DNA of 64,000 nucleotides, taken from the NCBI RefSeq assembly GCF_029269825.1, contig NZ_JARJHU010000008.1, positions 124,001-188,000 of the forward strand, in the 5' to 3' direction. The notes beneath the pieces were generated by a model that did not search any database, was not told the DNA's origin, and saw only the letters and a program-made list of their open reading frames with translations. The stretch is from Pedobacter sp. JY14-1 (lineage in GTDB: Bacteria; Bacteroidota; Bacteroidia; Sphingobacteriales; Sphingobacteriaceae). A program made the position numbers and the translations under genes. This document shows positions 51,316-60,452 of the stretch, piece by piece; position 1 is the stretch's first letter, and every line of letters begins with the position of its first letter.

Positions 51316-52854
51316 GTGAAAAAAATACCATATCTGTTGTGCATAGTATTGCTCTTGTATAGCTGTAAAAAGGACAGTGGCAATACTGTACCTCAGGATC
51401 CGCAACCGGAAATAAAGGACAGTGTAGCACTCCTGTCTATGAAAATAGAATCCAGTAAAAATCCGGGAAAGCTATTACAGGATGTGTATGCTGAAATAAT
51501 TGGACAAACGGTAAACGTGACCATCCCCTCCTTTCTGAACAACAAAAAATTCGTCGTTACTTTCAGCACAGAAAACGCCTCCGTCAAAGTAGGGGATACC
51601 CTACAGCAAAGCGGAGTTACCCTAACCGACTTCAGTAAACCTGTTGAATACAAACTCACTTCTGGAAAAGGAACGACAAAGACCTACCGGATCATACTTA
51701 AGAACTTCACCAAAATCCCTATTCTTTACCTTAATACCAGCGATTCGATCACCTCAAAAGATACATACGTCACAGGAACATTGGACATCAATACCAACCA
51801 GCTTACCGAACAGCCTAAACAACACATCGCGCTGCAGGCAAAAGGCAGGGGAAATTCAACATGGAATATGCCCAAAAAGCCCTACCGTTTAAAACTGACA
51901 GACAAGGCAGAGATCCTGGGTATGCCTGCTGCCAAAAACTGGGTACTACTGGCTAATTATAGTGATAAGACACTCATGCGAAACGCTATAGCACTTGATC
52001 TGGGCCGAAAGCTAAACGCGTCATTTACACCCAGGGGGTTATTTGTCGAATTGGTTATGAACGGTCACTACCAGGGCAACTATTATCTTACCAGCCAGGT
52101 GGAAGTGCACGAAAACCGGGTTAATATTACTGAATTAAAAAAATCAGCGACAGATATTACCGGCGGTTACCTTCTGGAACAAGATATGAGGCTGGATGAA
52201 AAAGTGTGGTTTCGTACGAAAGGTGGGCTGCCCATCACGGTCAAATCTCCGGAAGACATTACAGATGCGCAACTGGCCTACATCAAAGATTATCTGCAGC
52301 AAACGGAAGACGCCATTACCTCAGAGCAATTTACCAATCCGGAAAAAAGTTATGACCATTTCATCAATACGGCTTCATTTATTGACTGGTTCATTGTCCA
52401 GGAAATTATGAAAAATGAAGATGCGCAAGAGAAAACAAGTATTTTTTACTTCAAAGACCGTAACGGGAAACTCGGACTCGGTCCATTATGGGACTTCGAT
52501 ATCGGAGCCGGAAATATAGATTATTCTGATTCAAAGTTTTCAACTGGCTGGTGGATAAAAGAGGGGCCATTATTCAAACATCTGTTCAACGATCCCGAAT
52601 TCCGGAAAAAAGTAAAACAGCGATGGAGCGAGGTAAAGACAACACACATAGATGGCACATTCACCGTAATCGACCAGACTGCCCTATATCTGTCTTTGTC
52701 CCAGAATGAAAATTTTAAAAGATGGCCTATCCTGAACACATACGTCTGGCCAAATCAATATGTACTGGGAAGCTATACAAATGAAGTTGCGCAACTCAAA
52801 AAATGGCTGTCTGCCCGGGTTTCGTGGTTAAATACGGAGATCGGCAAGCTTTGA
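51316..52854 (+). CDS. CotH-kinase-family lipoprotein
   Basis: About 512 residues from a GTG at 51316 that opens a lipoprotein signal (KKIPYLLCIVLLLYSC); a TTG at 51292 is the alternative. After the lipid Cys comes an Ig/cadherin-like segment (about 30-130), then a CotH-like atypical kinase domain (about 140-430): GRGNSTWNMPKKPYRLKL, NWVLLANYSDKTLMRNAIAL, GHYQGNYYLTSQVEV, and LGPLWDFDIGAGN with the metal-type Asp residues. CotH proteins phosphorylate surface or spore proteins; in Bacteroidota they are exported and their targets are unknown. Confidence 0.88.
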   Translation: MKKIPYLLCIVLLLYSCKKDSGNTVPQDPQPEIKDSVALLSMKIESSKNPGKLLQDVYAEIIGQTVNVTIPSFLNNKKFVVTFSTENASVKVGDTLQQSGVTLTDFSKPVEYKLTSGKGTTKTYRIILKNFTKIPILYLNTSDSITSKDTYVTGTLDINTNQLTEQPKQHIALQAKGRGNSTWNMPKKPYRLKLTDKAEILGMPAAKNWVLLANYSDKTLMRNAIALDLGRKLNASFTPRGLFVELVMNGHYQGNYYLTSQVEVHENRVNITELKKSATDITGGYLLEQDMRLDEKVWFRTKGGLPITVKSPEDITDAQLAYIKDYLQQTEDAITSEQFTNPEKSYDHFINTASFIDWFIVQEIMKNEDAQEKTSIFYFKDRNGKLGLGPLWDFDIGAGNIDYSDSKFSTGWWIKEGPLFKHLFNDPEFRKKVKQRWSEVKTTHIDGTFTVIDQTALYLSLSQNENFKRWPILNTYVWPNQYVLGSYTNEVAQLKKWLSARVSWLNTEIGKL

Positions 52855-52884
52855 TCCAGTCATGCCATTCGCTTCTCGTGCATT

Positions 52885-52917
52885 AAAAAAGGGGGGTGTC
52901 TCAATTGAGACACCCCC
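52885..52917 (-). terminator. Terminator of the DUF1080 gene
   Basis: A perfect 26-bp palindrome (GGGGGTGTCTCAA / TTGAGACACCCCC, 52892-52917). On the minus strand it is followed by one C then six T, so it serves the DUF1080 gene. The T run is absent on the plus side, but the hairpin may also slow the CotH transcript. Confidence 0.82.
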
Positions 52918-52960
52918 TGTCAATTTATGTTCTACCAAGAGAATCTGAAAAATAGATCTC

Positions 52961-53680
52961 TTATAATAAACGGATCTTAATGTTCCTCCACTGGCTTGAT
53001 CCGGGATGCTCCTGAAAAGCAATCTTTCCTTTTGCTACCTTGGCAAAATCTGCAAAGTAGGGATCTTTGAATTTGCTGTTGGCAATCATATTCTTCCATT
53101 CCTGGCTTCCGATCTGACCTTCAAAAGTTTTAATGCCATTAAGGTAGAAGGTAAGGTGTCCCTTATCCTGTATCAGCCTGACCTGGTTCCACTCGCCTAC
53201 AGGCTTAGGTTTGGAAACCGTTGCATCTCCTGCCATATCATAAAGGCATCCTGCGAGGTGGTTTTGCTTTTTATTGTCTGAGGCATCGATATTGTCCAGT
53301 ACCTGCATCTCGGGGCCAGTAGCATAAGTTGCCGTATATTTCGGATCCTCCTGGATATTGAATATAATACCGCTGTTCCCGCCCTTGGATATCTTCCATT
53401 CCAACCGAAGCTCATAATTTTCATACGCCTCATTAGTAACGATGTCCCCTCCCCCGCTCCTGGGTTTAGTCTGGTCAAAAACAAGCGCCCCGTCAACAAC
53501 CTGCCATTTCGAACCTACCGTATCTCTCAAATAGGTGTGCCAGCCATTGGTAGTCTTACCATCAAATAACAATTTCCAGCCTTCTTTTTCTTCCTTTTTT
53601 GTCAGTTTGTTAGGAGCCTGGGCCATTACCGCATCAACGAAAAGAACAAGGACAGCCAAAACGACGAATATTTTTTTCAT
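52961..53680 (-). CDS. DUF1080 (3-keto-disaccharide hydrolase-like) exported protein
   Basis: 239 residues with a signal peptide (cleavage near VMAQ, about 21) and one DUF1080 jelly-roll domain: EGWKLLFDGKTTNGWHTY, ENYELRLEWKISKGGNSGI and GPEMQVLDN are typical. The family is lectin/glycosidase-like; some members cleave 3-keto-glycosides. Exact substrate unknown. Single gene between two + strand units, with its own terminator. Confidence 0.93.
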   Translation of the reverse strand: MKKIFVVLAVLVLFVDAVMAQAPNKLTKKEEKEGWKLLFDGKTTNGWHTYLRDTVGSKWQVVDGALVFDQTKPRSGGGDIVTNEAYENYELRLEWKISKGGNSGIIFNIQEDPKYTATYATGPEMQVLDNIDASDNKKQNHLAGCLYDMAGDATVSKPKPVGEWNQVRLIQDKGHLTFYLNGIKTFEGQIGSQEWKNMIANSKFKDPYFADFAKVAKGKIAFQEHPGSSQWRNIKIRLL

Positions 53681-53937
53681 AATTTATTGATTTATGGGCC
53701 TAAGGTAAATAATATAATACAATTGCTAATGTAACAACTAAATCGATTTTCTGCGCGTGCCATATCTGGTGATTCCCGTTGTGAAGATTGCAGGATCAGC
53801 TCCGGAATGAAGTCAGTTTCCTACGCTAGCCCTGAAAAAACCGAATTTCGCTGTGCAGCGTCACCTGAATGTACATTATTTACAAATTTTTGACCGTTAA
53901 ATAATGTTAAGCGTAGCGTAACTACACAAACCAGTAT

Positions 53938-53945
53938 TATTTTTG
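53938..53945 (+). promoter_or_regulatory. Candidate -7 box of the small membrane protein gene
   Basis: TATTTTTG, 9 nt before the ATG at 53955, so the 5' leader would be only a few nucleotides. No -33 element is evident. Confidence 0.4.
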
Positions 53946-53954
53946 GCCCCGGAT

Positions 53955-54314
53955 ATGAGAGCGGCTGCAATATTCTTACTTTCACTATGCTTCCTGGTCT
54001 TAGGGATCAGTTATTCCGTTCGTGCTGCAATACCGCCGCAGTCTACCCATAATTCTGCAGCCAGACATATCCAGAAAGCTCCACAGTCTAAGCTTGAAGA
54101 CAAAAAGGATTACGCACTCAGTTCAGAGGACGAAGATGACGGCATTTCCGTTTCACGCAAATCCGCCCTGCTGAGCAGTTATTTCTTTACACTCTCTTAT
54201 ATCGCATTATATACAGGCTTTTACCAGTTCTTAAAAAAGCCGCTGCCCTCCTGCAGGCACTTACTTTGTTTATCCTCGTCTAAATATATCCTTCAACGGG
54301 TATTGAGACTATGA
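53955..54314 (+). CDS. Small membrane or exported protein, unknown function
   Basis: 119 residues from the ATG that opens a hydrophobic segment (MRAAAIFLLSLCFLVLGI). A polar middle with an acidic patch (SSEDEDDGIS at about 57-66), a second hydrophobic helix (about 73-93, SYFFTLSYIALYTGFYQF) and a basic, Cys-bearing tail (KYILQRVLRL) follow. I do not recognise a named domain. Both ends would face the cytoplasm or, if the first segment is cleaved, the tail would be cytoplasmic. It stands 103 nt ahead of RND operon 2 on the same strand. Confidence 0.6.
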   Translation: MRAAAIFLLSLCFLVLGISYSVRAAIPPQSTHNSAARHIQKAPQSKLEDKKDYALSSEDEDDGISVSRKSALLSSYFFTLSYIALYTGFYQFLKKPLPSCRHLLCLSSSKYILQRVLRL

Positions 54315-54323
54315 TCTTCTTCA

Positions 54324-54378
54324 GATAAGGCATTCTGTCTTATCCATTTATTTCAATCTACGGGCGCTTAAGGCCCGT
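54324..54378 (+). other. Two stem-loops ahead of RND operon 2
   Basis: GATAAG / CTTATC (54324-54344, 9-nt loop, followed by a T-rich stretch) and ACGGGC / GCCCGT (54360-54378, 7-nt loop). The first could be a weak terminator of the small gene, the second a leader structure of the efflux message, 39 nt before the adaptor ATG. Confidence 0.35.
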
Positions 54379-54417
54379 CACATCATCAATTCGCAAAGTA
54401 ATTTATTAATTAATGCC

Positions 54418-55500
54418 ATGAAGAGAAGCATATTGCTCATGGGCTTGTGTGGAATACTATGCCATACAAGCTGCACATCTGAAAAAAAAGAGAAAGAAGA
54501 AGTAGAGAAGTACAAGGTAACCAATCCCCTGAAAATTGACACCTCCTTCACGAAAGAGTATGTATCACAGATCCGCTCTGTCCGCAACATCGAATTAAGG
54601 GCCCAGGAAAAAGGCTATCTGCAAAACATTTATGTCGATGAAGGGCAGTTTGTAAAAGAAGGCCAGTTGTTGTTCAGGATCATGCCAAAGATCTATGAGG
54701 CTGAGCTCATGAAGGCTCAGGCCGAAACTAAGGCCGCCGAAATCGAACTGCAGAATACAAAGACGCTTGCTGACAAAAACGTAGTATCGAAGAATGAACT
54801 CGCTATGGCCCAGGCAAAGCTAGACCAGGCAAAGGCTGAAACCGCACTCGCAAAACTACACTTATCCTTCACGGAAATCCGGGCACCATTTGATGGTACT
54901 ATTGACCGTATTCCTAAGAAACTGGGCAGCCTGATCGATGAAGGTGAATTGCTTACCAGCCTGTCCGACAACCGGCAGATGTTTGCTTATTTCAATGTTT
55001 CCGAACCGGAATACCTCGATTATCAGACTAACGCAAAAGATCGCGGCAGCAGTCAGGTAAGCCTGCTCCTGGCCAATAATCAGCCGTTAAAATACAAAGG
55101 CAAAGTAGAAACCATAGAAAGCGAATTTGACAATGAAACCGGCAATATCGCCTTCAGGGCACGCTTTCCCAACCCTGATCAGCTGCTGAAAAACGGGGAA
55201 ACCGGTAAGGTACAGATGGTAATGCCGCTAAAGAATGCGCTGGTTATCCCGCAAAAATCCACATACGAGATACAGGATAAGGTTTTTGTGTTTGTTATCG
55301 ACAAAAATAATGTTGCCAGGTCCCGTAACATTATGGTAGGTGGCAGTATACCCGACTTGTATGTTGTGACAAACGGACTTTCGGAAGGCGATAAAATCCT
55401 CCTTGAAGGCGTACAAAAGGTAAAAGATGACGACAAGATCGACTACATCTTTGAGAAACCGCAGGACGTACTCACTCACCTGAGGTTAAAAGCAGAATAA
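54418..55500 (+). CDS. RND efflux periplasmic adaptor subunit, lipoprotein type
   Basis: 360-residue membrane-fusion protein of the AcrA/MexA kind. The signal has a lipobox-like CHTSC (about residue 19), unlike the helix-anchored adaptor of operon 1. Barrel-sandwich halves: IELRAQEKGYLQNIYVDEGQ (about 59-78) and LSFTEIRAPFDGTIDRIPKK (about 152-171), with an alpha-hairpin between (about 98-148, rich in Ala/Lys/Glu), then the beta-barrel and proximal domains. First gene of operon 2, 25 nt before the permease. Confidence 0.94.
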   Translation: MKRSILLMGLCGILCHTSCTSEKKEKEEVEKYKVTNPLKIDTSFTKEYVSQIRSVRNIELRAQEKGYLQNIYVDEGQFVKEGQLLFRIMPKIYEAELMKAQAETKAAEIELQNTKTLADKNVVSKNELAMAQAKLDQAKAETALAKLHLSFTEIRAPFDGTIDRIPKKLGSLIDEGELLTSLSDNRQMFAYFNVSEPEYLDYQTNAKDRGSSQVSLLLANNQPLKYKGKVETIESEFDNETGNIAFRARFPNPDQLLKNGETGKVQMVMPLKNALVIPQKSTYEIQDKVFVFVIDKNNVARSRNIMVGGSIPDLYVVTNGLSEGDKILLEGVQKVKDDDKIDYIFEKPQDVLTHLRLKAE

Positions 55501-55525
55501 CCGCTCATTTCAATCGCGAAAACCA

Positions 55526-58500
55526 ATGTTTAACAGATTCATACAAAGGCCTGTATTGTCGATAGTGATCTCACTCATTATCGTCTTCCTGGGGGTACTG
55601 GCCATTACCCAATTACCCGTCACCCAGTTTCCTTCTATATCGCCGCCCAAGGTAAATGTAACCGCAGAATATCCTGGCGCAAACGGCGAACTTATGGTAA
55701 AGTCGGTACTCATTCCACTTGAAAGGGCACTCAATGGTGTCCCCGGCATGAAATATATGGCATCCGATGCCGGCAACGACGGCGAAGCCTCCATCCAGGT
55801 CGTATTCAACCTGGGCACCGACCCGAACCAGGCCGCACTGAATGTTCAGAACCGGGTAGCTTCGGTAGTCAACAAATTGCCGCCTCTTGTCGTGCGTGAA
55901 GGTGTAAAAGTGAGCCGGGAGGAATCCAATATGCTCATGTACATCAACCTGTACAATACAGGTCCCAACGCCGACCAGAAATTCCTGTTTAACTTTGCAG
56001 ATATCAATATCCTGCCCGAGCTCAAACGCGTTGACGGCGTAGGCTACGCAGATATTCTGGGTAACAGGGAATATGCCATGAGGATATGGTTAAAACCAGA
56101 CCGGATGCTCGCGTACAAAATCTCGGCAGATGAGGTGATGGAAGCCCTGAGTGCACAAAGTCTGGAGGCATCACCGGGCAAAACAGGAGAAAGCTCGGGA
56201 AAAAGATCTCAGGCATTCGAATATGTACTGAAATATTCAGGCAGGTTTACCACCAGGCAGCAATACGAAAACGTCATTCTGAAATCCAATCCAAATGGCG
56301 AATTGCTCAGGTTGAAAGACGTAGCCGATATAGAATTCGGCAGTTCAATGTACGATATCTATTCCAACCTTAACGGAAAGCCTTCGGCAGCCATTGTGCT
56401 GAAGCAGTCTTACGGAAGCAATGCCAGCCAGGTCATTGAAAATGTCAAAAAAAGGATGGAAGAGATCAAAGCGAACTCCTTCCCCAAAGGTATGGATTAC
56501 GAGATCAGCTACGACGTTTCAAAATTTCTCGATGCCTCCATCGAGAAAGTGATCCACACCCTGGTAGAAGCCTTCATCCTGGTAGGCCTGGTCGTCTTCA
56601 TATTCCTGGGTGACTGGCGCTCAACACTCATTCCTGCTATGGCCGTTCCGGTTTCACTCGTGGGTACCTTCTTTTTTATGCAATATTTTGGCATTACGCT
56701 CAACCTCATCACCCTGTTTGCGCTGGTACTTGCCATCGGCGTGGTCGTCGACGACGCTATCGTGGTAATTGAGGCCGTCCATGCCAAAATGGAAGAGGAA
56801 CACTTGTCTGCCCTGAAGGCTACTAAAAAAGCCATGAAAGAGATCAGCGGGGCCATCATTGCCATTACCTTCCTGATGGCCGCCGTTTTTATCCCGGTCG
56901 CCTTTATGGCCGGGCCGGTCGGACTGTTTTACCGGCAGTTCTCCATTACCATGGCGACATCCATTATCCTTTCCGGTATCGTAGCATTAACGCTGACACC
57001 GGCGCTATGCGCCATGATCCTTAAAAACAACCATGGCAAAGCCAGAAAGAAAACACCTGTAGACAAGTTCATCGACGGCTTCAACAGGATATTCAACCGT
57101 ACTTCCGATAAATACCAGGGCTTGCTCGAGCGCATCGTGACCAGGCGGGCAGTTACGTTCATTGTACTTGCAGCTTTTTGCGCAGGCACCTGGTTCCTGA
57201 ACAGCCAGGTCCCTTCCGGTTTCATTCCTAATGAAGACCAGGGTATGTTCTATGCCATTATCCAGACACCTCCGGGATCATCACTGGAAAGGACCAACGA
57301 GATTGCAGAGCGGCTGCAAAAGATCGCAGAAGGCATTGACGGCATCCAGTCTGTGTCTGCACTCGCTGGTTACGAGATCCTGACAGAAGGTACGGGCGCG
57401 AATTCCGGAACCTGTCTGATCAACTTAAAGGACTGGAGCCAGCGCAAGCATTCTGTTCAGCAGATCATGGACGAACTGGAAGAGAAATCCAAAGATATCA
57501 CCGGTGCCACCATCGAATACTTTCTTCCGCCCGCCGTTCCCGGTTATGGTGCTGCCGGTGGCTTTGAGCTGCGCCTGCTGGACAAAGCTGGTTCAGGAGA
57601 CTACAAGAAGATGGAAACCGTCAGCAAGGATTTTGTAAGAGAGCTCAGCAAACGGCCCGAACTGTCTTCAGTATTCAGCTTCTACAGTGCCAGCTTTCCG
57701 CAATACATGCTCCGTGTAGACAATGATATTGCACAGCAGAAAGGCGTAAGTATTGAAAATGCCATGAACACGCTTTCCACACTGGTTGGCAGTAACTACG
57801 AGATCAGCTTTATTAAGTATGACCGTCAGTATAAAGTGATCATACAGGCGGCTCCGCAATACCGCGCCCTGCCCGACGACATCCTGAAACTCTACGTAAA
57901 GAACGATAAGGATGAGATGGTTCCCTTCTCGGCATTCATGAAAATGGAAAAAGTATATGGCCTTTCAGAGATCACGCGGCACAACATGTACAATGCTTCC
58001 GAGATCAGCGGTGCTGCCGCCCCGGGCTATAGCAGCGGCGAAGCCATCAGCGTCATCAACGAGGTAGCGAAAAAGACGCTGCCGAGAGGTTTCGGGATAG
58101 ACTGGGCCGGCATCTCAAAAGATGAGGTCGCACAGGGCAACCAGGCCATCTACATCTTCCTGATCTGTCTGGGCTTCGTTTACCTGATCCTGTCCGCACA
58201 GTATGAAAGTTTCATCCTGCCCCTATCCGTTATCCTTTCACTGCCCATGGGCATTTTCGGAGCTTTTCTGCTCCTGAAAATCTCTGGCCTGGAGAACAAC
58301 ATTTATGCACAGGTCGCTATGGTCATGCTGATCGGTCTGCTGGGCAAGAACGCAGTACTGATCGTCGAATTTGCCGTACAGAAGCACCGGGCAGGATACT
58401 CTGTCTATAAGGCGGCCATGGAAGGTGCAAAAGTCCGGTTCCGTCCTATCCTGATGACCTCATTTGCCTTTATCGCTGGCCTGATCCCACTGGTGTTTGC

Positions 58501-58693
58501 TTCCGGTCCCGGTGCGCTCGGTAACCGGACGATAGGAACGGCAGCAGCCGGCGGTATGCTCTTCGGGACAGTATTCGGTGTACTGATCATTCCCGGCTTG
58601 TATTATATCTTCGGTAAGATATCCGAAAAACACCTGTTCGTTAAAAATGAAGAGGAAAATCCGTTAACAGAAGAAATCGAACACAATGTATAA
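55526..58693 (+). CDS. RND efflux permease (HAE1, AcrB/MexB-like)
   Basis: 1055-residue hydrophobe/amphiphile pump. Typical opening FIQRPVLSIVISLIIVFLG, the loop TQFPSISPPKVNVTAEYPGA (about 36-55), the proton-relay Asp pair in helix 4 (AIGVVVDDAIVVIEAV), and helix 10-12 marks (AMVMLIGLLGKNAVLIVEFA and RPILMTSFAFIAGLIPLVFA). Closer to AcrB/MexB than the permease of operon 1, and it is paired with an OprM/NodT-type channel, so multidrug export is likely. Confidence 0.95.
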   Translation: MFNRFIQRPVLSIVISLIIVFLGVLAITQLPVTQFPSISPPKVNVTAEYPGANGELMVKSVLIPLERALNGVPGMKYMASDAGNDGEASIQVVFNLGTDPNQAALNVQNRVASVVNKLPPLVVREGVKVSREESNMLMYINLYNTGPNADQKFLFNFADINILPELKRVDGVGYADILGNREYAMRIWLKPDRMLAYKISADEVMEALSAQSLEASPGKTGESSGKRSQAFEYVLKYSGRFTTRQQYENVILKSNPNGELLRLKDVADIEFGSSMYDIYSNLNGKPSAAIVLKQSYGSNASQVIENVKKRMEEIKANSFPKGMDYEISYDVSKFLDASIEKVIHTLVEAFILVGLVVFIFLGDWRSTLIPAMAVPVSLVGTFFFMQYFGITLNLITLFALVLAIGVVVDDAIVVIEAVHAKMEEEHLSALKATKKAMKEISGAIIAITFLMAAVFIPVAFMAGPVGLFYRQFSITMATSIILSGIVALTLTPALCAMILKNNHGKARKKTPVDKFIDGFNRIFNRTSDKYQGLLERIVTRRAVTFIVLAAFCAGTWFLNSQVPSGFIPNEDQGMFYAIIQTPPGSSLERTNEIAERLQKIAEGIDGIQSVSALAGYEILTEGTGANSGTCLINLKDWSQRKHSVQQIMDELEEKSKDITGATIEYFLPPAVPGYGAAGGFELRLLDKAGSGDYKKMETVSKDFVRELSKRPELSSVFSFYSASFPQYMLRVDNDIAQQKGVSIENAMNTLSTLVGSNYEISFIKYDRQYKVIIQAAPQYRALPDDILKLYVKNDKDEMVPFSAFMKMEKVYGLSEITRHNMYNASEISGAAAPGYSSGEAISVINEVAKKTLPRGFGIDWAGISKDEVAQGNQAIYIFLICLGFVYLILSAQYESFILPLSVILSLPMGIFGAFLLLKISGLENNIYAQVAMVMLIGLLGKNAVLIVEFAVQKHRAGYSVYKAAMEGAKVRFRPILMTSFAFIAGLIPLVFASGPGALGNRTIGTAAAGGMLFGTVFGVLIIPGLYYIFGKISEKHLFVKNEEENPLTEEIEHNV

Positions 58694-60116
58694 ACACAGG
58701 ATCTTTCAGACCATTACCGTGCTGGGCACGGTAATGGCCCTGGGTTGTAAAATACCGGCGGTCGTGCAGCGCACCGAGAACAAATCTGTTCCCTCGGCCT
58801 ACAGCAACAATGCTGATACGACGAACATGGCAGCCATGCAATGGCGCAATTATTTTACCGATAAAAATCTGATCAGCCTGATCGACACTGCAATCAAGAA
58901 CAATCAGGAACTGCAGATCACCCTTCAGGAGATCGAGATCGCCAGAAACGAAATCCGCATGAGAAAAGGTGATATCCTTCCGGCAGTAGGGGTCAGAGCC
59001 GGTGTCGGCGTCGAAAAGGTAGGCCGATACACCAGCCAGGGTGCTGGTGACGCCTCTACAGACATTATTCCGGGAAAAGAAGTACCCGATCCACTGATGG
59101 ACTACGGCGCGTCACTTTATGCCAACTGGGAGGTAGACATCTGGAAAAAGTTGCACAATGCAAAAAAAGCGGCCGTAACCAGGTACTTGTCTACCGTCGA
59201 AGGTAAAAACTTCGTACTGACCAATCTTATCGCAGAAGTAGCCAATTCTTATTATGAGCTGCTTGCACTGGATAACCAGCTTGCAGTAGTAAGACAAAAC
59301 ATCGAACTTCAGAACAGGGCACTTGAAATTGTCAAAATCCAGAAAGAAGCCAGCCGCGTCACCGAGCTCGCGGTACAGAAATTTCAGGCAGAGGTCCTCA
59401 ATTCCAGAGGCCTTGAATACGAGATCCTCCAGAAAAGGAAAGAGACAGAAAACCGGATCAACCTGTTACTGGGCCGCTATCCACAGGAAATTCCCAGAAA
59501 CAGGGAGAACTTCCTGGATCTCGTACCATCTGCAGTCCATACAGGAATTCCATCACAACTTCTGGCCAATCGTCCAGACATCAAACAGGCAGAACTGGAC
59601 CTTGCCGCCGCTAAGATCGACGTAAAGGTTGCGAGGGCAGAATTCTATCCTTCCTTTGGCATCTCGGCAGCATTTGGGTTACAGGCCTTCAAACCCTCTT
59701 ACCTGGTCAGATTTCCCGAATCCATGCTATACTCCCTGGCCGGAGACCTGGCAGCACCGCTGATCAACCGTAACGGCATCAAGGCAGAGTTCCTTAACGC
59801 CAATGCACGCCAGCTGCAGTCGATGTACAACTACGAAAAGACGATCCTAAACGCCTACCTCGAAGTCTCCACCCAGCTATCCAATATCGAAAACCTGGAA
59901 AAGCGTTACGGCCTGAAGTCCGGACAGGTAGACGCCCTTAACAAGTCCATCGAAGTCTCTAACGATCTGTTCAAGTCGGCCCGCGCAGATTACCTTGAAG
60001 TGCTGATGACCCAGCGAGATGCGCTGGAGTCGAAACTGGAACTGATCGACACCAAAAAAGAACAGCTCAATGCTGTAGTCAATGTTTACCGTGACCTCGG
60101 CGGAGGCTGGAAATAA
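58686..60116 (+). CDS. Efflux outer-membrane channel, NodT/OprM type
   Basis: 476 residues, overlapping the permease end by 8 nt. Lipoprotein-like start (VMALGCKIPAVV, Cys21), then two TolC-like repeats: WRNYFTDKNLISLIDTAIKNN (split) and RPDIKQAELDLAAAKIDVKVARAEFYPS (split) are typical of the NodT group. Long periplasmic helices end in YLEVLMTQRDALESKLELI. Third gene of operon 2, followed by a strong terminator. Confidence 0.94.
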   Translation: MYKHRIFQTITVLGTVMALGCKIPAVVQRTENKSVPSAYSNNADTTNMAAMQWRNYFTDKNLISLIDTAIKNNQELQITLQEIEIARNEIRMRKGDILPAVGVRAGVGVEKVGRYTSQGAGDASTDIIPGKEVPDPLMDYGASLYANWEVDIWKKLHNAKKAAVTRYLSTVEGKNFVLTNLIAEVANSYYELLALDNQLAVVRQNIELQNRALEIVKIQKEASRVTELAVQKFQAEVLNSRGLEYEILQKRKETENRINLLLGRYPQEIPRNRENFLDLVPSAVHTGIPSQLLANRPDIKQAELDLAAAKIDVKVARAEFYPSFGISAAFGLQAFKPSYLVRFPESMLYSLAGDLAAPLINRNGIKAEFLNANARQLQSMYNYEKTILNAYLEVSTQLSNIENLEKRYGLKSGQVDALNKSIEVSNDLFKSARADYLEVLMTQRDALESKLELIDTKKEQLNAVVNVYRDLGGGWK

Positions 60117-60144
60117 ACACCGGATCATTCAACACAACACTTTT

Positions 60145-60182
60145 AAAACAGCCCTGCAGTCAGATGCCTGCAGGGCTGTTTT
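60145..60182 (+). terminator. Rho-independent terminator of RND operon 2
   Basis: Perfect 15-bp stem AAAACAGCCCTGCAG / CTGCAGGGCTGTTTT with an 8-nt loop, 28 nt past the stop codon. Confidence 0.88.
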
Positions 60183-60192
60183 AGTGAAAGGA

Positions 60193-60224
60193 CAAAAAAA
60201 GCCGCCTTATTTCGTAAGGCGGCT
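60193..60224 (-). terminator. Terminator of tRNA-Glu
   Basis: Minus strand: AGCCGCCTTA / TAAGGCGGCT stem of 10 bp, 5-nt loop, then a T run. It lies just 3' of the tRNA. Confidence 0.82.
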
Positions 60225-60227
60225 CTG

Positions 60228-60299
60228 TAGCCCGTAGGGGAATCGAACCCCTGTTTCAAGAATGAAAATCTTGCGTCCTCACCCCTAGACGAACGGGCC
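60228..60299 (-). tRNA. tRNA-Glu (anticodon UUC)
   Basis: Minus strand, 72 nt with the discriminator A. Acceptor arm GGCCCGT / ACGGGCT (one G-U pair), D-arm TCTAGGGGTGAGGA, anticodon arm CAAGA-TTTTCAT-TCTTG with UUC at 34-36, T-arm AGGGG-TTCGAAT-CCCCT. CCA is not encoded. No other tRNA is nearby. Confidence 0.95.
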
Positions 60300-60300
60300 A

Positions 60301-60337
60301 TTTCCTATCAGAAAATCCTTCATGATTTTCGGGAAAG
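60301..60337 (-). other. Hairpin in the tRNA-Glu leader
   Basis: Nested stem GAAAATC / GATTTTC with an outer TTTCC / GGAAA pair, between the promoter and the 5' end of the tRNA. Probably a processing leader. Confidence 0.35.
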
Positions 60338-60342
60338 GCACG

Positions 60343-60373
60343 CAAAGATAACGGTTAGAATATATAATCCAAA
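60343..60373 (-). promoter_or_regulatory. Promoter of tRNA-Glu
   Basis: Minus strand: TTTG at 60370-60373, a 19-nt spacer, and TATCTTTG at 60343-60350. Both elements and spacing match the Bacteroidota consensus, the best promoter in the window. Confidence 0.7.
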
Positions 60374-60452
60374 AAAATTACAACAACAGATCAAATAAAC
60401 TAAATAAATTAGTATTTTTATACGTTTAATAAAAAAATTAGCAAACGATACA

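Noticed and set aside
60228-60299. tRNA-Glu as a possible integration site of a mobile element
   Set aside because: No integrase gene and no repeat of the tRNA 3' end were seen on either side, and neighbours are ordinary chromosomal genes.
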